Of a stretch of DNA of 64,000 bases, positions 1 to 12,109 are shown in pieces (the stretch's first letter is position 1; every line of letters begins with the position of its first letter). The notes under the pieces are model-generated. The model searched no databases, was not told where the DNA came from, and saw nothing but the letters and a program-made list of their open reading frames with translations. The position numbers were made by a program, and so were the translations under genes. The DNA is taken from positions 159,855,290-159,919,289 of the forward strand of contig NC_134834.1 in NCBI RefSeq assembly GCF_004210375.1, written 5' to 3'. This stretch comes from Tachypleus tridentatus. Taxonomy: Eukaryota; Arthropoda; Merostomata; Xiphosura; Limulidae.

Positions 1-632
1 ATACTAATCGTTAGGCTTTCTACTCCTACGACGATTAACTTTTTTTGGGAGGGGCTAATTCATTCATGTAACTTTACTTCTGTTATGTTCCGTCTTTGTC
101 TGTCCTTCTGCTGTTTCCGCTCGTTTCACACTATATATTTATCGTCTGCTCGTCTTGTAGAAACCTGTATATTCTAAATATCAATGAATTATAAACACGG
201 CGTTCAAATTGTACCCAATTACATAACTAAGCTTGCCATAATGTTTATTTAAAACATTGCTCTTAATTCTCCTGCAATGAAAAGCTAAGCAATTATGAAA
301 TATTCCCTCACAAAATAAATAAATTAATAATCTTTCACTATATAGATTTTTATATCATGACAACCATCTGCTACCAACTCTTAGGCTATTCTTGCCAGAC
401 TGAATAATGGGATTTGATGGTTACTCCTAAAACGAACCCACAGCCTCGAAATGCAAAGTACTTTTCTTTTTCGATAGTAAGAAGTGAACGACAGATCTAA
501 AGTCCAGTACGCTAACCATTGGGCCACGCTCGGTCTTATCTACATGAGTCGCTCGCACAAGTGTATACAATTAAAAAAAACTGAGATGATTATTTTCACG
601 TGTGCACATTAAAAATTATAGTGTGCGTGTTA

Positions 633-678
<46 letters not shown>

Positions 679-880
679 CAAAATATACTGAATATAACAG
701 AATATACATAAGAATAGGTCTAAGAATTCATGGTTTACGTTTCGTTTCCGAAAAGTCGCACTTACTACTTTTGGGCCGTGAATACTATTCGATTAGAGTG
801 GTCTAAGCGTTGCCAATGGATGCCCTGTTGCTTTCTTTCTAGTTTGCCAATTAAAAATTAAGGAGGGTTAGCGCTTTGTG
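1..880. other. intergenic, no gene seen
   Basis: AT-rich DNA. It contains a reverse-strand tRNA-like relic near 490-535 (CGCTAACCATTGGGCCACG, a SINE-head remnant) and a CA/TA microsatellite at 640-680. The open frame over the microsatellite is an artefact of the repeat. Confidence 0.5.
640..680. repeat. (CA)n/(TA)n microsatellite
   Basis: Alternating CA dinucleotides for about 24 bases followed by about 14 bases of TA. Simple-sequence repeat. Confidence 0.95.
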
Positions 881-881
881 A

Positions 882-1649
882 CAGTGGCGGCGCCAGGGGG
901 GCTTGGGGACTTGAGCCCCCCAAAATGAGCCAAGCCCTCATCAGCCCCCCCAATATTGTTACCTGCATATTTTCATAAAATGTGGAAAACACAATCGTCA
1001 TTGTTGCTTAATAATTAACATCAAAGAGACATAGATCTGTAGAACTCAACGTCTTCATTAAGACGGAAGTATGTGTCATGCGTTCCATAGCAACGTACTG
1101 AATGCACTGAAACTCATGCACTGTATTGCCGCTCCCTGTGTAATGCCATTCTATCTTGAGATAGAACATGATGAAAGATAGTTAGCCTGATAGTGACCTT
1201 AGTTTTCCTCAGAGTGTATTAACTTCACATGGGATAATTCGTTTCTGCTATGTAAACTATGTCTTTATGTTATAGTTCTTTTGATTTGTAACTTTACTCT
1301 TAATAGTATATTAAATGTTCAATCTAAGCTAATCTTGATTTTCTTTATTATTATGTATTACCTTGGGTGGAATTTAGGTGAGCTTCTTCTTTTACATATA
1401 CGCATATTTTCATAAACAGATTATTTCTAATTTGTAATAATGAATTATTAATCAGAGTATGAGTTTCCAATGAAAACTGCATTGAAAACGCAGTTCAAAA
1501 TAGCACACCTTTCTGAAATGTGCCTTGGTATTTACATTATTATAATTTACCATCTATACTTCACATTGATGGCATTTTGGGAAGCCCCTCCACAGTTTAC
1601 CTCAGCCCCCCTCAGCCGCCCCAACGAAAATATCCTGGCGCCGCCACTG
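882..1649. mobile_element. complete non-autonomous hAT-type DNA transposon
   Basis: A 768-bp element with perfect 15-bp terminal inverted repeats (CAGTGGCGGCGCCAG at 882-896 and its reverse complement at 1635-1649). It is flanked by an identical 8-bp target duplication, CTTTGTGA (874-881 and 1650-1657). The CAGTGGCG-type ends and the 8-bp duplication are standard for the hAT superfamily. Subterminal G-tracts (GGGGGGCTTGGGG) and C-tracts mirror each other. There is no transposase; the 88-codon open frame across the right end reads through the terminal repeat and is not a gene. The perfect duplication suggests fairly recent insertion. Confidence 0.88.
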
Positions 1650-1657
1650 CTTTGTGA

Positions 1658-4440
1658 GAATATCCAAAACACTCTTTCAGATGTATCAATAATTACCTGT
1701 CGAGCTTTCGAAAGTTTGTTTCAGATATTCGTGTGAAGCTACATAAGGGTTATCTGCGCTAATCCTCCTTAATTTTGAACTTATAGACTAAAGTTAGTAA
1801 ACCGAAGAAATATACATAGTTACCAGTCTACAGTGAAGATATTTTATCTCATCCCTTTTGTCACCGGATCAGTTTGACTGTCTGACTTCTAACTAACACA
1901 ACAGCTTTAGGATTAAGTCAAAATATAATGCTAAACGTCTAGGCTTGTTCATGATTTAACTTTAAATGTGCGTAGGCGTGTTACACAAAGAGGAAAATGG
2001 AAAAGAAATCCGTGTGAGTACGTGGATGTGTACTTGTAAACGTGCACGTGTGTGTAATAAAAAGAAAAATGGAAAAAACGAGCACGTTCTCCCTGGATAT
2101 AGAATTTATACGGCGCTCCATTTTCCTATCCACTTCAACTACTAATTTGCTTCTTTATTAACAAAAGCATGGGTGCAGTGAGTTTAATTCTAGTGGTTAA
2201 TTAAAAACACGATGTTAAGCAAATAAAAAGAATATGGACGGGAAGATGAGTTAATGACAGCATATATTCAGAGATAGGGAAGTTTGGAAAAATGGCACAC
2301 TGATCGATACGTATGACTGACAGACAAAGAGGTTTATTTAGAGTATAAACACCATAACATGTGTTATATTCAAAGCTTAATGTTATCAATAGTGGGTCTT
2401 GTCTCTAAACATTCTTTACAAGATTTCGAAACTCTGACACAGTAACGGTTGTTTGTAAGAAGAAAGAGGTCGATTTCCGCATAATGAGCGAACCTGCTTT
2501 AGGAACAACACTATTCAAAATTTACCTTGTTTTTACGTATTACCATTCGTTTTTACACGATGAAAACCAGTTTATGCTGAAATAATGAAGTGAAATGACT
2601 CATTAGAAAACGCCAGTACAGCTTACTCTGTGTACCAGATGTCTTCTGAACCGTACTTGTCATGTTTCTCGATGTTACGGACCTTCGTCTTCGACCTTAT
2701 CAGCAACAGACGACGGTGACAAATGACAGAGACAGTAATATGTGTTCTATAATGTTGAAGCAGTCAAGATCGACCCCTGAACCTGCACTGCTTTGCCCTG
2801 CCCACTAGATGGTTCTTTTCTGTTGTCTCGCGAACACGCAGGTATTTTTGTTGTCTGTTGTTTTCTTTATGAACACGAACATTTTGAGAAGGAAAACTAA
2901 TCGACTTCCGCCTTATTCTTGAGGTAAGATTATTTTGACTTTCACTTTCAGCTATGAGAGGAAATTGGTTATTATAGTGTTTGTGACAGATGACAGTCGT
3001 TTCTTTCAACTAAATTCTAAGATATATTTTTTGTTTCTCATTATATTTGTGATAATATTGGTTATAATAATGACAAATTCTGTATAACTTTTGTCACGTA
3101 ACTTTTGTCTTTATACAAGCATTTTCATTGTAAAAAGGGAACATTTATTTTCGACAGTTTTTGAAAATGACAGGGTTGTCATAAGTTTCGTACATAAGTT
3201 TACAATCAGAGTAGTAAATGTTCAATGAGGCGCATATAATTATGGAGGTAATTATAGGGTTACGTGTAAATAGTATTCTTTCACACTACTGTATGTGATT
3301 TTTATATTTGTTATTAGGATTTTGTCAATATAGTTTACTTATATCAGAAACTTCTGTAAGAAGCTTTGACGTTTCTCAAAATAAAATAATTAATATAACT
3401 AAATTCTATAGTCATTTATATAATAGTTACAACAGGCTTAATTAAGTAAAGGTATATATACATATATAACTTAGCGTTGGGATTGACGCCTTAAACGACA
3501 CACTAGGTAGCTTTTTTATTTCCTTGAGACTATCAGTCTGTATGTGTGTGGGTGTTACCTTCATAATGAACAATATTTCCAGATATTATGCACAGATTGC
3601 GCAAACAAATATTTTTTGTTTGTTTTGTGTTTAATTATTAAGACCAAACTAAACAATGACTGTCTGTACTGTGCCAACCGCGAGTACCCAAACCCGAATA
3701 AAAAGCTGGTTTTGACGCTTATGGTGGGCACAGTGCAGACAGCCCATTGAGTGGCTTTGCGCTTAATAGCAGACAAAGGAACAAATACCGATCAGTAAAT
3801 GGGTGACGCTACCGGTCGATTATAAGTTGAGAATTTATTATCATGTAGTCCTAACTCGCATTTATAAGTAAGCATATTAAAGTTGGCCATTATACTTAAC
3901 GGGTTTTCACTGATCAGTAGTTAGGTAGCACTACTAGTCTCTTTATCAGTTGACAATTTGTCATTTACGTTTTCCAATCTCGTACAAATTAGTAACCGTA
4001 TTAAACCCAGCCATGCAACGTAGTGAGGTTTACGATTAGTAAGTAGATGACTAAACCATCCAAATGGCCATAACAGCTACTGTTACGGAGAGACACAGAT
4101 CGTTTCTCAGGTGAGGCCTAATTACTTCTTAGGTTTGTCTGCATGCTCGACATATCAGGAAAGTATTAGGTGATGAAAGACATCAATGCATTCATAGTAA
4201 TACCAATCAAGCGACAACAAGATATCATAGTAATTTTCCCAGGATTCTACTGGCTACTAGCCAAATGACAGCTTTTTTCTTTTCTTTTCCGGCTACCATC
4301 CAAGTAAGGTGTCTGCTGATCTTGACCTTAACTGATCAGTAACCACGTTGACAACTAACGTAGAACTTAAGTCTCAGTAATGACGGTGCAAACGTAAAAT
4401 CAATATCCAAATACGTAAGAAACAAGCCTATTGTATTTTT
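1658..4440. other. intergenic, no gene recognised
   Basis: Several short open frames (for example a Lys/Arg-rich reverse one at 2764-3009) have no recognisable domain, splice context or coding bias. Near 3655-3785 two SINE-B-like head/tail pieces face each other (TGTCTGTACTGTGCC… and …GGGCACAGTGCAGACAG), forming an imperfect inverted repeat. Confidence 0.4.
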
Positions 4441-4450
4441 TTTTTTTTTT

Positions 4451-4580
4451 TGCGATACAGCGGTAAGTCTACAGATTTACAACACTAAAATCAGGGGCTC
4501 GATTCCTCTCGGTGGACTCAGCAGATAGCCCGATATGGCTTTGCTATAAAAGCACATACACATAATGCGCAGACTTTCTG
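4451..4580 (+). mobile_element. SINE-B (tRNA-Val-like head)
   Basis: A representative of the second SINE family in this window. The head is tRNA-like: box A ACAGCGGTAAGTCTACAG, an anticodon loop TTTACAA (UAC, valine type) and box B GGCTCGATTCC. The tail reads CAGATAGCCCGATATGGCTTT then GCTATAAAA and a CA-rich end. A poly-T run precedes it. No open frame. Confidence 0.75.
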
Positions 4581-4619
4581 ATTATTTCTAAGGACTGATT
4601 ATTATTACTAATAACAACG

Positions 4620-4690
4620 ATACTAAAGCATATGTATACACACACAGACACAAATATATAATATATATATATAGATATATATATTTAAGC
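4620..4690. repeat. TA/CA microsatellite
   Basis: ACACACAGACACA followed by long TA alternation. Simple repeat directly after a SINE-B tail. Confidence 0.85.
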
Positions 4691-4937
4691 ATTACGCTTT
4701 CTAAATCTATGCAAGCTCTCTGGGAGAGATGTATTAGATTTAGCTAGTCTTTGCAAACAGGTAATATAAAAATGTAGCACCTTTATTTTAATTTGAAAGA
4801 AGTGTAAAAAAAAGTCTATTTAATCGTATGTAATCCTGCCCCGAGAGAGACAAATTAAAGTCACGGGGACAGAACGTATTAAAATGTTTTACGCATCTGT
4901 AGTGTTTGTAACCAGGAATGTTTTTCAGCGCATTTCA

Positions 4938-5055
4938 GCCCCCTGGTGGGTTAGCGGTATGTTTCCCGACTTATAACGCTAAGATAAGGGTTTGATTCCA
5001 CACAATGGACAGAGCACACATGGTCCATTGTGTATCTTTGTGCTAAAACGAATAA
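4938..5055 (+). mobile_element. SINE-B copy
   Basis: CCCCCTGGTGGGTTAGCGGT head, ACTTATAACGCTAAGA loop region and GGTTTGATTCC box B, then a tail TGGTCCATTGTGTATCTTTG of the CCATTGTGTAGCTTTGTGC type. Diverged. Confidence 0.65.
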
Positions 5056-5263
5056 AAAAGTATGTCCCATTTGTTTGACGATAGCAGATGAAAAGACGTA
5101 GATCAAAAGTTCTAGGTATTCAAATTAAACAACAGTTAGTTGTTATGTACTTCTCTCTCTTTTCATAATCTTCATCGTGACAAAAAACTATCTGTAATTT
5201 CACACTTGATATTAGCTTGATAACAAAAATTACATTTTAAATAAAAATCTTCAAATATTATTA

Positions 5264-5543
5264 GGCCCGGCATGGTCAGGTGAGTTAAGGCATTCGACTC
5301 GTAATCTTAGGATCGCGGGTTCGAATCCCGGTCGCACCAAACATGCTCGCCCTTTCAGCCGTGGGGGCGTTATAATGTGACGGTCAATCTCCTAATTCGT
5401 TGGTAAAAGAGTAGCCCAAGAGTTGGCGGTGGGTGGTGATGTCTAGCTGCCTTCCCTCTTGTCTTACACTGCTAAATTAGGGACGGCTAGCACAGATAGC
5501 CCTCGAGTAGCTTTGTGCGAAATTCCAAAAACAAACAAACAAA
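5264..5543 (+). mobile_element. SINE-A (tRNA-Thr-like head)
   Basis: Representative of the most abundant repeat here (about 280 bp). The head begins GGCCCGGCATGGTCAGG, carries an anticodon-type loop CTCGTAA (CGU, threonine type) and box B GGTTCGAATCCC. A central domain follows (CGCCCTTTCAGCCGTGGGGG … TTATAATGTGACGGTCAATC … AGTTGGCGGTGGGTGGTGAT). The 3' domain is ACTGCTAAATTAGGGACGGC then CAGATAGCCC…GTAGCTTTGTGCGAAATTC, ending in a CAAA-rich repeat. No coding capacity; mobility must have depended on a LINE enzyme. Confidence 0.9.
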
Positions 5544-5639
5544 TAATCAAAGGTTATTTATCTGTTAAAAACAGAGACCTAGGCATTTATATATTTCACA
5601 TTTACTCATTTTACTTATGTTATTCTTAAAGGGTGTGTG

Positions 5640-5760
5640 TTTTTGTTATAGCAAAGCCACATCAAGCTATCTGCTGTGTCCACCGAGGATTATCTGAACC
5701 TCTGATTTTACTGTTTCGTGTTGTAAATCCGTAATCTTACCGCTGTCCCAGCGGGGAGAG
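5640..5760 (-). mobile_element. SINE-B copy
   Basis: Reverse strand: TAGCAAAGCCACATCAAGCT tail, then GTTGTAAATCCGTAATCTTA and CCGCTGTCCCAGCGGGG head. A short insertion separates box B from the loop. Confidence 0.65.
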
Positions 5761-5794
5761 ATTATAGGGCTTATAATTATTTGAAGTGAAGCAT

Positions 5795-5898
5795 AAAGCT
5801 ACACAATGGGCTATCTGTGCTCTGCCCACCATGGATATTGAAACACGGTTTCTAGCGCTGTCTACATATATACCGCTGTGCCATTTGGGACAAAGTTT
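5795..5898 (-). mobile_element. SINE-B copy
   Basis: Reverse strand: AGCTACACAATGGGCTATCT tail, GCCCACCATGGATATTGAAA box B side, CCGCTGTGCCATTTGGG head. Diverged copy close behind another in the same orientation. Confidence 0.65.
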
Positions 5899-5939
5899 AT
5901 AAAAAGAAAAGAAAACAATTTTGAAATGGTGAATTAGAA

Positions 5940-6600
5940 TAAACCTTTAAGGTTAATGACCCTTGACATCAAAGGCAGTGACTTCAGAACATAGTCTCTA
6001 TCTTGAAATTAGTTACCTCAGACTACATTATTCACATTGAAGCTCGCGATCTCAGAACAAAACACTGACATTTAATCTAGTGAGTGATTTCATAATATAA
6101 TATTAGCATAAAGTTAGTGAATTTAAAGCGCATCTTAAAGTAAAGTTAAAATTAGTAATTTTGAATATCATAATATAATTTTAACATTGAAGTTAGAAGA
6201 TCTGTAATGCAACCTTGACATGAAACTGAGGTAAGTTTATATAACAACATTGACATTAAGGTAGTAATCCCATACAGCATGCGTTTGATATTAATATTTG
6301 GTGAATTTAAGGTACAGCTGTGTCATAACTTTAAGGTTACAAATCTACAGAATACAGCTTTGTTGTAATGCTAGTAATTCCTGTGCACAGTATTTATAAG
6401 GTTAAAAGATTTAGGGCAAAGCTTCCACATTGAACCTATGCCCCTAGAATGCAGCTTTAATGCAACAATGTTCACTTTAAGACAAGCAGCCATAGAGTGC
6501 AATTTTGATATTACGTTTAGTGACTACAGAATGCAAAGTTAAGAATATTCATCCCAAATCACAGCTTAACTAGAGACTTGACAGTTAATCATATCTAATA
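5940..6600. repeat. highly diverged tandem repeat
   Basis: A recurring phrase of the type 'TTGACATTAAAGTTAGTGAc/ttTcAGAAtaCAGCtt' comes back roughly every 40-55 bases about a dozen times, with many substitutions and length changes. Examples: TTGACATCAAAGGCAGTGAC, AGCATAAAGTTAGTGAATTT, TTGACATTAAGGTAGTAATC, GATATTACGTTTAGTGACTA. It looks like an old satellite-like array. Period and copy number are by eye. Confidence 0.5.
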
Positions 6601-6914
6601 ATTAGTCCAAAGTGACATTTTGGTGATACATAATTATCACAGAGTAATATATACGGACAATTACGTATTTAAGTTGAATTAACTTCTTCACAACAAAGAA
6701 AATAAGTAGCGGTCAATCTAATGAGGTATTTAAACTAAAAGTTGGTTCTTTTTAACTAGTTTTTTTTTGCCCTAAATGAACAGGTTTCACGAGAAACAGG
6801 TTGTTATTGTGTCTTTTGTTTCAGTATAAGCGTGATTCTGTGTCTTCTTTACAACTTATTACTTATAATACAGACTATACTACATACGCACACGTATGTT
6901 TTCTGGTTCCCCGA

Positions 6915-7320
6915 TAAAAAAAAAAGAAGTTAAGTCTACGGGCTTACACCACTAAAAGCCGGGGCTCGATTTCTCGGGTTGGACACAATGATTTGTTTTG
7001 TTTGTTTGTTTTGATTTTCGCGCAAAGCTACTCGAGGGCTATCTGCGCTAGCCGTCCCTAATTTAGCAGTGTAAGACTAGAAGGAAGGCAGCTAGTCATC
7101 AAAACCCACCGCCAACTCTTGGGCTACTCTTTTATTAACGAATAGTGGGATAGACCGTCACTTTATAATGCCTCCACGGCTAAAAGGGCGAGCTTGTTTG
7201 GCGCTACAGGGATGCGAACTCGCGACCCTCGGATTACGAGTCGCACGCCTTAACCCACCTGGCCATGCCGGGCCCTAGACACAATGGATAGACCATTATG
7301 GCTTTGCTCAAAAACAAACC
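6915..7320 (+). mobile_element. SINE-B copy split by a SINE-A insertion
   Basis: The SINE-B head (AAGTTAAGTCTACGGGCTTA, GGGGCTCGATTTCTCGG) stops at GGACACAATG and resumes after the SINE-A at 7276 as GACACAATGGATAGACCATT then ATGGCTTTGCTCAAAA. The GACACAATG on both sides is the target duplication of the later insertion. Confidence 0.75.
6993..7275 (-). mobile_element. SINE-A inserted in SINE-B
   Basis: Near full-length reverse copy: starts with the TTTGTTTGTTTTG tail, AGCTACTCGAGGGCTATCTG, ends GGCCATGCCGGGCCC. It interrupts an older SINE-B and carries a 9-bp duplication of it. Confidence 0.9.
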
Positions 7321-7893
7321 AATATTTCTGAAGTAAAATTGAGAAAAGTTATTAAAAATTGAGTTTCAAATTCATATTTTTTCTTTAAGTGTGTATATTC
7401 TCATTAACAGGAATACAACATGATATAAACATGTTTAAGTTTCAACTACGATTTCATTTAAAATCTTTATTTATTTTTCTTGGTTGCTTAATTTTCTTGG
7501 AAAATCCAAAGAGGTCAGTTTATGAATATAAATATATAGCTATCAGCTATTCATTGTGGTTTATAATGCGTGACTAAATCGTTCTGCCAACAACGTTAGA
7601 ATGAAATGATAAGATAGCGTATTCTTTAAGCCTGAATGAACCATCTTTCGCGAAGTACAGAGGATATTGATGCTATTCGAGATTAATGACGAATAAGTTG
7701 AAGAAATGCCGATAACTTTAGCAATTCGCAACCGGCTGAGAATTCGTGTTTGTAAAAGTATTATAAAAAAGAGTGAATGAAAAAAGAAGTAGAGAACTGA
7801 CAGAGAAAACGTAGATAAAAGTAGAATGGATGAAAGGTAAATTAAGCGTAAAAAATATAAAAAAAACATGAAACAGAAAAAATATAAATTAGA

Positions 7894-8115
7894 GAGTTAA
7901 AAATCAAATGAAGTTATACATAAATTAGAGGAGTTAAAAATCAAATGAAGTTATATATAAATCACAGGAGTTAAAAATCAAATGAAGTTATATATAAATC
8001 ACAGGAGTTAAAAATCAAATGAAGTTATATATAAATCACAGGAGTTAAAAATCAAATGAAGTTATATATAAATCAGAAGAGTTAAAAATCAAATGAAGTT
8101 ACATATATATTAATA
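7894..8115. repeat. 37-bp tandem repeat, six copies
   Basis: Unit GAGTTAAAAATCAAATGAAG then TTATATATAAATCACAG (37 bp). Copies begin at 7894, 7931, 7968, 8005, 8042 and 8079. The middle copies are identical; the last degenerates into TA-rich sequence. Minisatellite. Confidence 0.93.
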
Positions 8116-10370
8116 AGTCAGAAGTTTTTAACTTAATGTTTACTTTTTAAGCACTTTGAATTTGAGTAAAAAAGCATTAAACCTGTTTAATAAGTTCTGT
8201 ATAAATATTTTAAATACCAGTCTCTGTTTAATTTTTTATACTGGTAAACTGTGTTTTATCAAAAACTGATATTCGATCTATTTTTAGAAAAATATATTTT
8301 ATCTGTTAATGCTAGAAATAAACGATCTTATAACACCAGAATGGCGTTTTTGTTTAATTAGACATTCGGCGTTTCGCTTTTCAGGAGCATTCACTAGAAG
8401 ATAAACCGAAACTGACAGAACAAATGTTCAAAAATTATCTAAGCTACCTCAACTTGAATTCATCACTGATCGAAGCTTGAATTAAAATATATCCATCGCA
8501 GATACCAGTAATAACATTTGCAATCACATCATTGTCGAAACACTAAGGGTGCTACGCGTGGGTTAGTGGTTAGTGTGCTGACTGTTAATCGAAACGTCTA
8601 AGGCTCAAGTTGCGTTATGCCATTGGAAAAGCTCCTCCCTTTCGGCTATAGGAGAATTATAATAATAAAAGGACCAATTCCGCTGCGTAGTCAAGAATAT
8701 TGGTAGTAAGTACTGAAATACTAAATTAGGAATGGTTGTTTCTTAATCTTGGGGCAGCTAAACCTAACCAGTTAGTTGATAAGGTGCTGTCTAGGTTGAA
8801 AATACCAAAAAAACTGAGTTATAGATCAGAAACATTTTTTTTAAAACCTGTTAGTATATTAACTGGGCTCAAAACGAAAACCGATGAAACCAATGTTGAC
8901 TTATTTGTCTCTCACGAGGCAGTAGTGGGACTGCAAAAAATAAAGTTTTCTGTTGGTCATCAAGTCTGAATATTTTTTCCTCATACACACACAATAAATA
9001 AAAAAACTTAATTATTGACGTCATTGACCACTGCTGTCCTTTGTATTATTCCGATTACGTGAAGATCATAGTTAGCGGGTTAACTGATTAGCTAAAATAC
9101 TACCAAAAAAATCAAGAAAAACGGTAGTACGGTTGTTGGTCATGATCTCATCATGTGTCATTGTGGAATGTTGGCCTCAGGGTAACAAGGACAAAGTTAT
9201 GGATTTTAGACAAGACAAAGATCATGTTGGGTTTAGTCTACGGCTCTTTTCATGCGCTTTGTTATATTTGATCGGTATAGATTGGAGAATATAGATAAAG
9301 ACTTTTGAGTTTGGACATGGAGAACCGGCTGTTACATTTCTTAGACAAAGATGAATGATAATCCTACGACAGCGAGGTCATACTGCAGTTGATAAGGATT
9401 GACAGGAGGCATAGAAACACATGGTGGCTTCCTAACTGTATTATTTCTATGATGAAGTTACCTTCATGACAGAAACTCTGAAAATAATTATATAAGTGCC
9501 AGGAATATAAATTTTCTTTATTGAGCTAATAATTTTAGGTGGTTGTTCAATCAACAACACATTTAAACGTGCTATAAAAGTAGAAGCTACTTTGTAAAGT
9601 TATCATTTGAAAATAAATATAATTAAAGGTAAGTTGGTCTAACTGAAGGAAGACAAACTAGTTAATAAAAATTAGAAATCACATACGCTATTTATCATTG
9701 TCTTGTTTAAGAATTAATAGTGGTATTTAAGACAGTTACTTTGATTTACTAGTAACTTGTAAATTAATACTGCTAAAACAAGTTTTGGGGGCTCAATTTT
9801 AACAGGCGGTTATTATATCAGAAGTACCGTTTCTTTCTCGTTGAACTCAAAGAAGGTACATAAATGGACTATCTATGCTGTACTCGCCACAGGTACCAAA
9901 AACATTACAAACCTTCAAACTTACCGTTAAACTACTGAAGATATCAAAAATACTTCAAAGTAAATATGATTTTCATTACAACTTTTATCTTTGCCTGTGA
10001 TTTTTTTAATCAAAAGTTGTGATTTATGTTTCAGTGCACACAAAATGTAATCTGCTAATAAAATAGATTATAAATATTTTATCACGATAAATAATATATT
10101 GTGTTGTGGGTTAAGTTACTTCAGACGTCGATATTTCAGTCCAACAATTACTTAACCATCACATTAATGACGAGTTTAACGTCGTATACCTCAATGAACA
10201 AGACAAAAAAAAAAGAAAATTATATTGTAATGCCTATGTGAGTAGATGTGCTGTTATTATCACTCGAATAATTTACCAAATCATAGTATTATAATTTAAA
10301 ATCGATTTTATGTGTAGAAATTGTCAATCAAAATAACTATTACTTCCCATTCAAGTTACGAAAAAGAAGG
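8116..10370. other. intergenic, no gene recognised
   Basis: Contains a diverged tRNA-headed SINE relic near 8550-8740 (GGTTAGTGGTTAGTGTGCTG…, ending in CTAAATTAGGAATGG). An open frame at 8736-8969 starts inside the relic's tail and has no recognisable domain. The rest is AT-rich with no supported feature. Confidence 0.4.
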
Positions 10371-10635
10371 GGCCCGGCATGGAAGGCGTTCGACTCGTAA
10401 TCCGAGGGTCGCGGGTTCGAATGCCGGTCGCACCAAACATGCTCGCCCTCCCGGCCGTGGGGGCGTTATAATGTTACGCTCAATCCCACTATTCATTGGT
10501 AAAGAGTAGCCCAAGAGTTGGAGGTGGGTGGTAATGACTAGCTGCCTTCCTTCTAGTCTTACACTGCAAAACTATGGACAGCTAGCGCGGATAGCCTTCG
10601 TGTAGCTTTGTACGAAATTCAAAACAAATCAAATC
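10371..10635 (+). mobile_element. SINE-A copy
   Basis: Full-length except for a deletion in the D-arm region (GGCCCGGCATGGAAGGCGTT). The open frame across it is repeat-derived. Confidence 0.9.
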
Positions 10636-10889
10636 AATTATGTAAAATGAAACACGTGCATGTGTATAAATATAGTGCTTACATTAACAATACCTTGCCA
10701 ATTTAGGACTTTATTTGATGTGAACAAAAAATATAAAATAATTACAATAAACAATATTTTTTCTTAATAAAAGCTAAATGGTAACTGTCATCATTACAGT
10801 ATTAACAGTATAGAATGTTATGACACATGATACGTCATTGTATGAAAACTTTTAAAATATGTGATGTAAATCATTTTGGGCTATATAAT

Positions 10890-10975
10890 ATGTGAACAAC
10901 GGAGAATCGAACTCCTGATTTTAGCGTTGCAAGTCAATAGACTTACCGATATTCTACCGAGAGATGCTTTCCAAT
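10890..10975 (-). mobile_element. SINE-B / tRNA-like relic
   Basis: Reverse strand: GGAGAATCGAACTCCTGATT then TTAGCGTTGCAAGTCAATAG and TACCGATATTCTACC. Read on the minus strand the loop is CTTGCAA (UGC). It lacks a good acceptor stem, so I call a SINE head relic, not a working tRNA. Confidence 0.5.
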
Positions 10976-11173
10976 ATAATACAAGTCGTGTTTGCTGTGG
11001 CTACGAAGCTTATATGTAAGGTAATTTGTCAAGACGAAGTCAGTTTTCACTATTCTGTTCGTTGTTTTATCGATTTCTTATTTTTGTCATGTAGGATCGT
11101 TCACAAGAGTTTGGCCAATTTTTATCTAACATTTCAGCAGTAAAAATTTGTGATTTAAAGTGCAATCTTTTTC

Positions 11174-11450
11174 GTTTGTTTGTTTGTTTGTTTTTGAATT
11201 TCGTGCAAAGCTACTCGAGAACTATCTGCGCTAGCCGTCCTTAATTTAGCAGTGTAAGACTACCAGGCAGCTAGTCATTACCACCCACCTCCAACTCTTA
11301 GGCTACTCTTTACCAATGAATAGTGGGATTGAGCGTAACATTATAACGCCCCCACGGCCGGGAGGGCGAGCATGTTTGGTGCGACCGGCATTCGAACCCG
11401 CGACCCTCGGATTACGAGTCGAGTACCTTAACCACCTGGTCATGCCGGAC
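11174..11450 (-). mobile_element. SINE-A copy
   Basis: Reverse, near full length, from the TTTGTTTGTTTG tail to GGTCATGCCGGAC. A small deletion around the CTACCAGGCAGC segment. Open frames on both strands here are repeat shadows. Confidence 0.9.
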
Positions 11451-11460
11451 AATTTTACAT

Positions 11461-11685
11461 GTTTGTTTGTTTTTAGAATTTCGCACAAAGCTACTCGAGG
11501 GCTATCTGTGCTAGCCGTCCCTAATTTAGCAGTGTAAGGCTAGAGGGAAGGCAGCTAGACATCACCACCCACCGTCAACTCTTGGGCTACTCTTTTACCA
11601 ACGAATAGTGGAATTGACAGTCACATTATAACGCCCGCACGGCTGAAAGGGCGAGCATGATTATGATTGGCACGACGGGGACTAA
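11461..11685 (-). mobile_element. SINE-A copy, lacking most of the tRNA head
   Basis: A second reverse copy begins 10 bp after the first and runs from its tail to the start of box B (…GGCACGACGGGG). The tRNA head beyond that is lost. The two lie head to tail. Confidence 0.85.
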
Positions 11686-12109
11686 CAAACACAAACCAAA
11701 TAATTATTTAAACCCATATACAGTGTGTCAAATACCACTGTCTTTAAAATTTATTAAAGCAGTACGGGTACAAGAATACGAGATTTACCACGTCAGTTGG
11801 AAGTACCGACTGCTCGGTCACTGATGAAAGGCAACAATAATTTTTGTGAAAAGATACGTTACTACGATCTGTTATGGCTTCTTGGGCATTCCACAAATTC
11901 TCTCATTTGATATTTCTCTGTAGCTGAAGGATCTAGGCTTAATTGGAAGTTCTTCCAGTGACGTTAGGCTAAAGGTGGAGAGGAAGTGACAGAATGAAAA
12001 TGAAAGTTTCTTAAGACTTTTGATAAATTCCACTCCAACGGAAATAATTTTTTATCTTATTTGTTAAAGTCTCCTTAGCTTCCTATAATTAGACTAGATA
12101 ATATTTCTA

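Noticed and set aside
3544..3776. Paired open frames on both strands
   Set aside because: They overlie an imperfect inverted repeat of SINE-B-like pieces; coding on either strand is not supported.
7894..8115. CRISPR-like array
   Set aside because: The 37-bp units are contiguous with no unique spacers, and the genome is eukaryotic. It is a minisatellite.
10321..11537. Open frames containing AGSNAGRTKHARPPGRGGVI on both strands
   Set aside because: These are translations of the SINE-A head and centre. The same peptide appears wherever the SINE lies, so it is not a gene.
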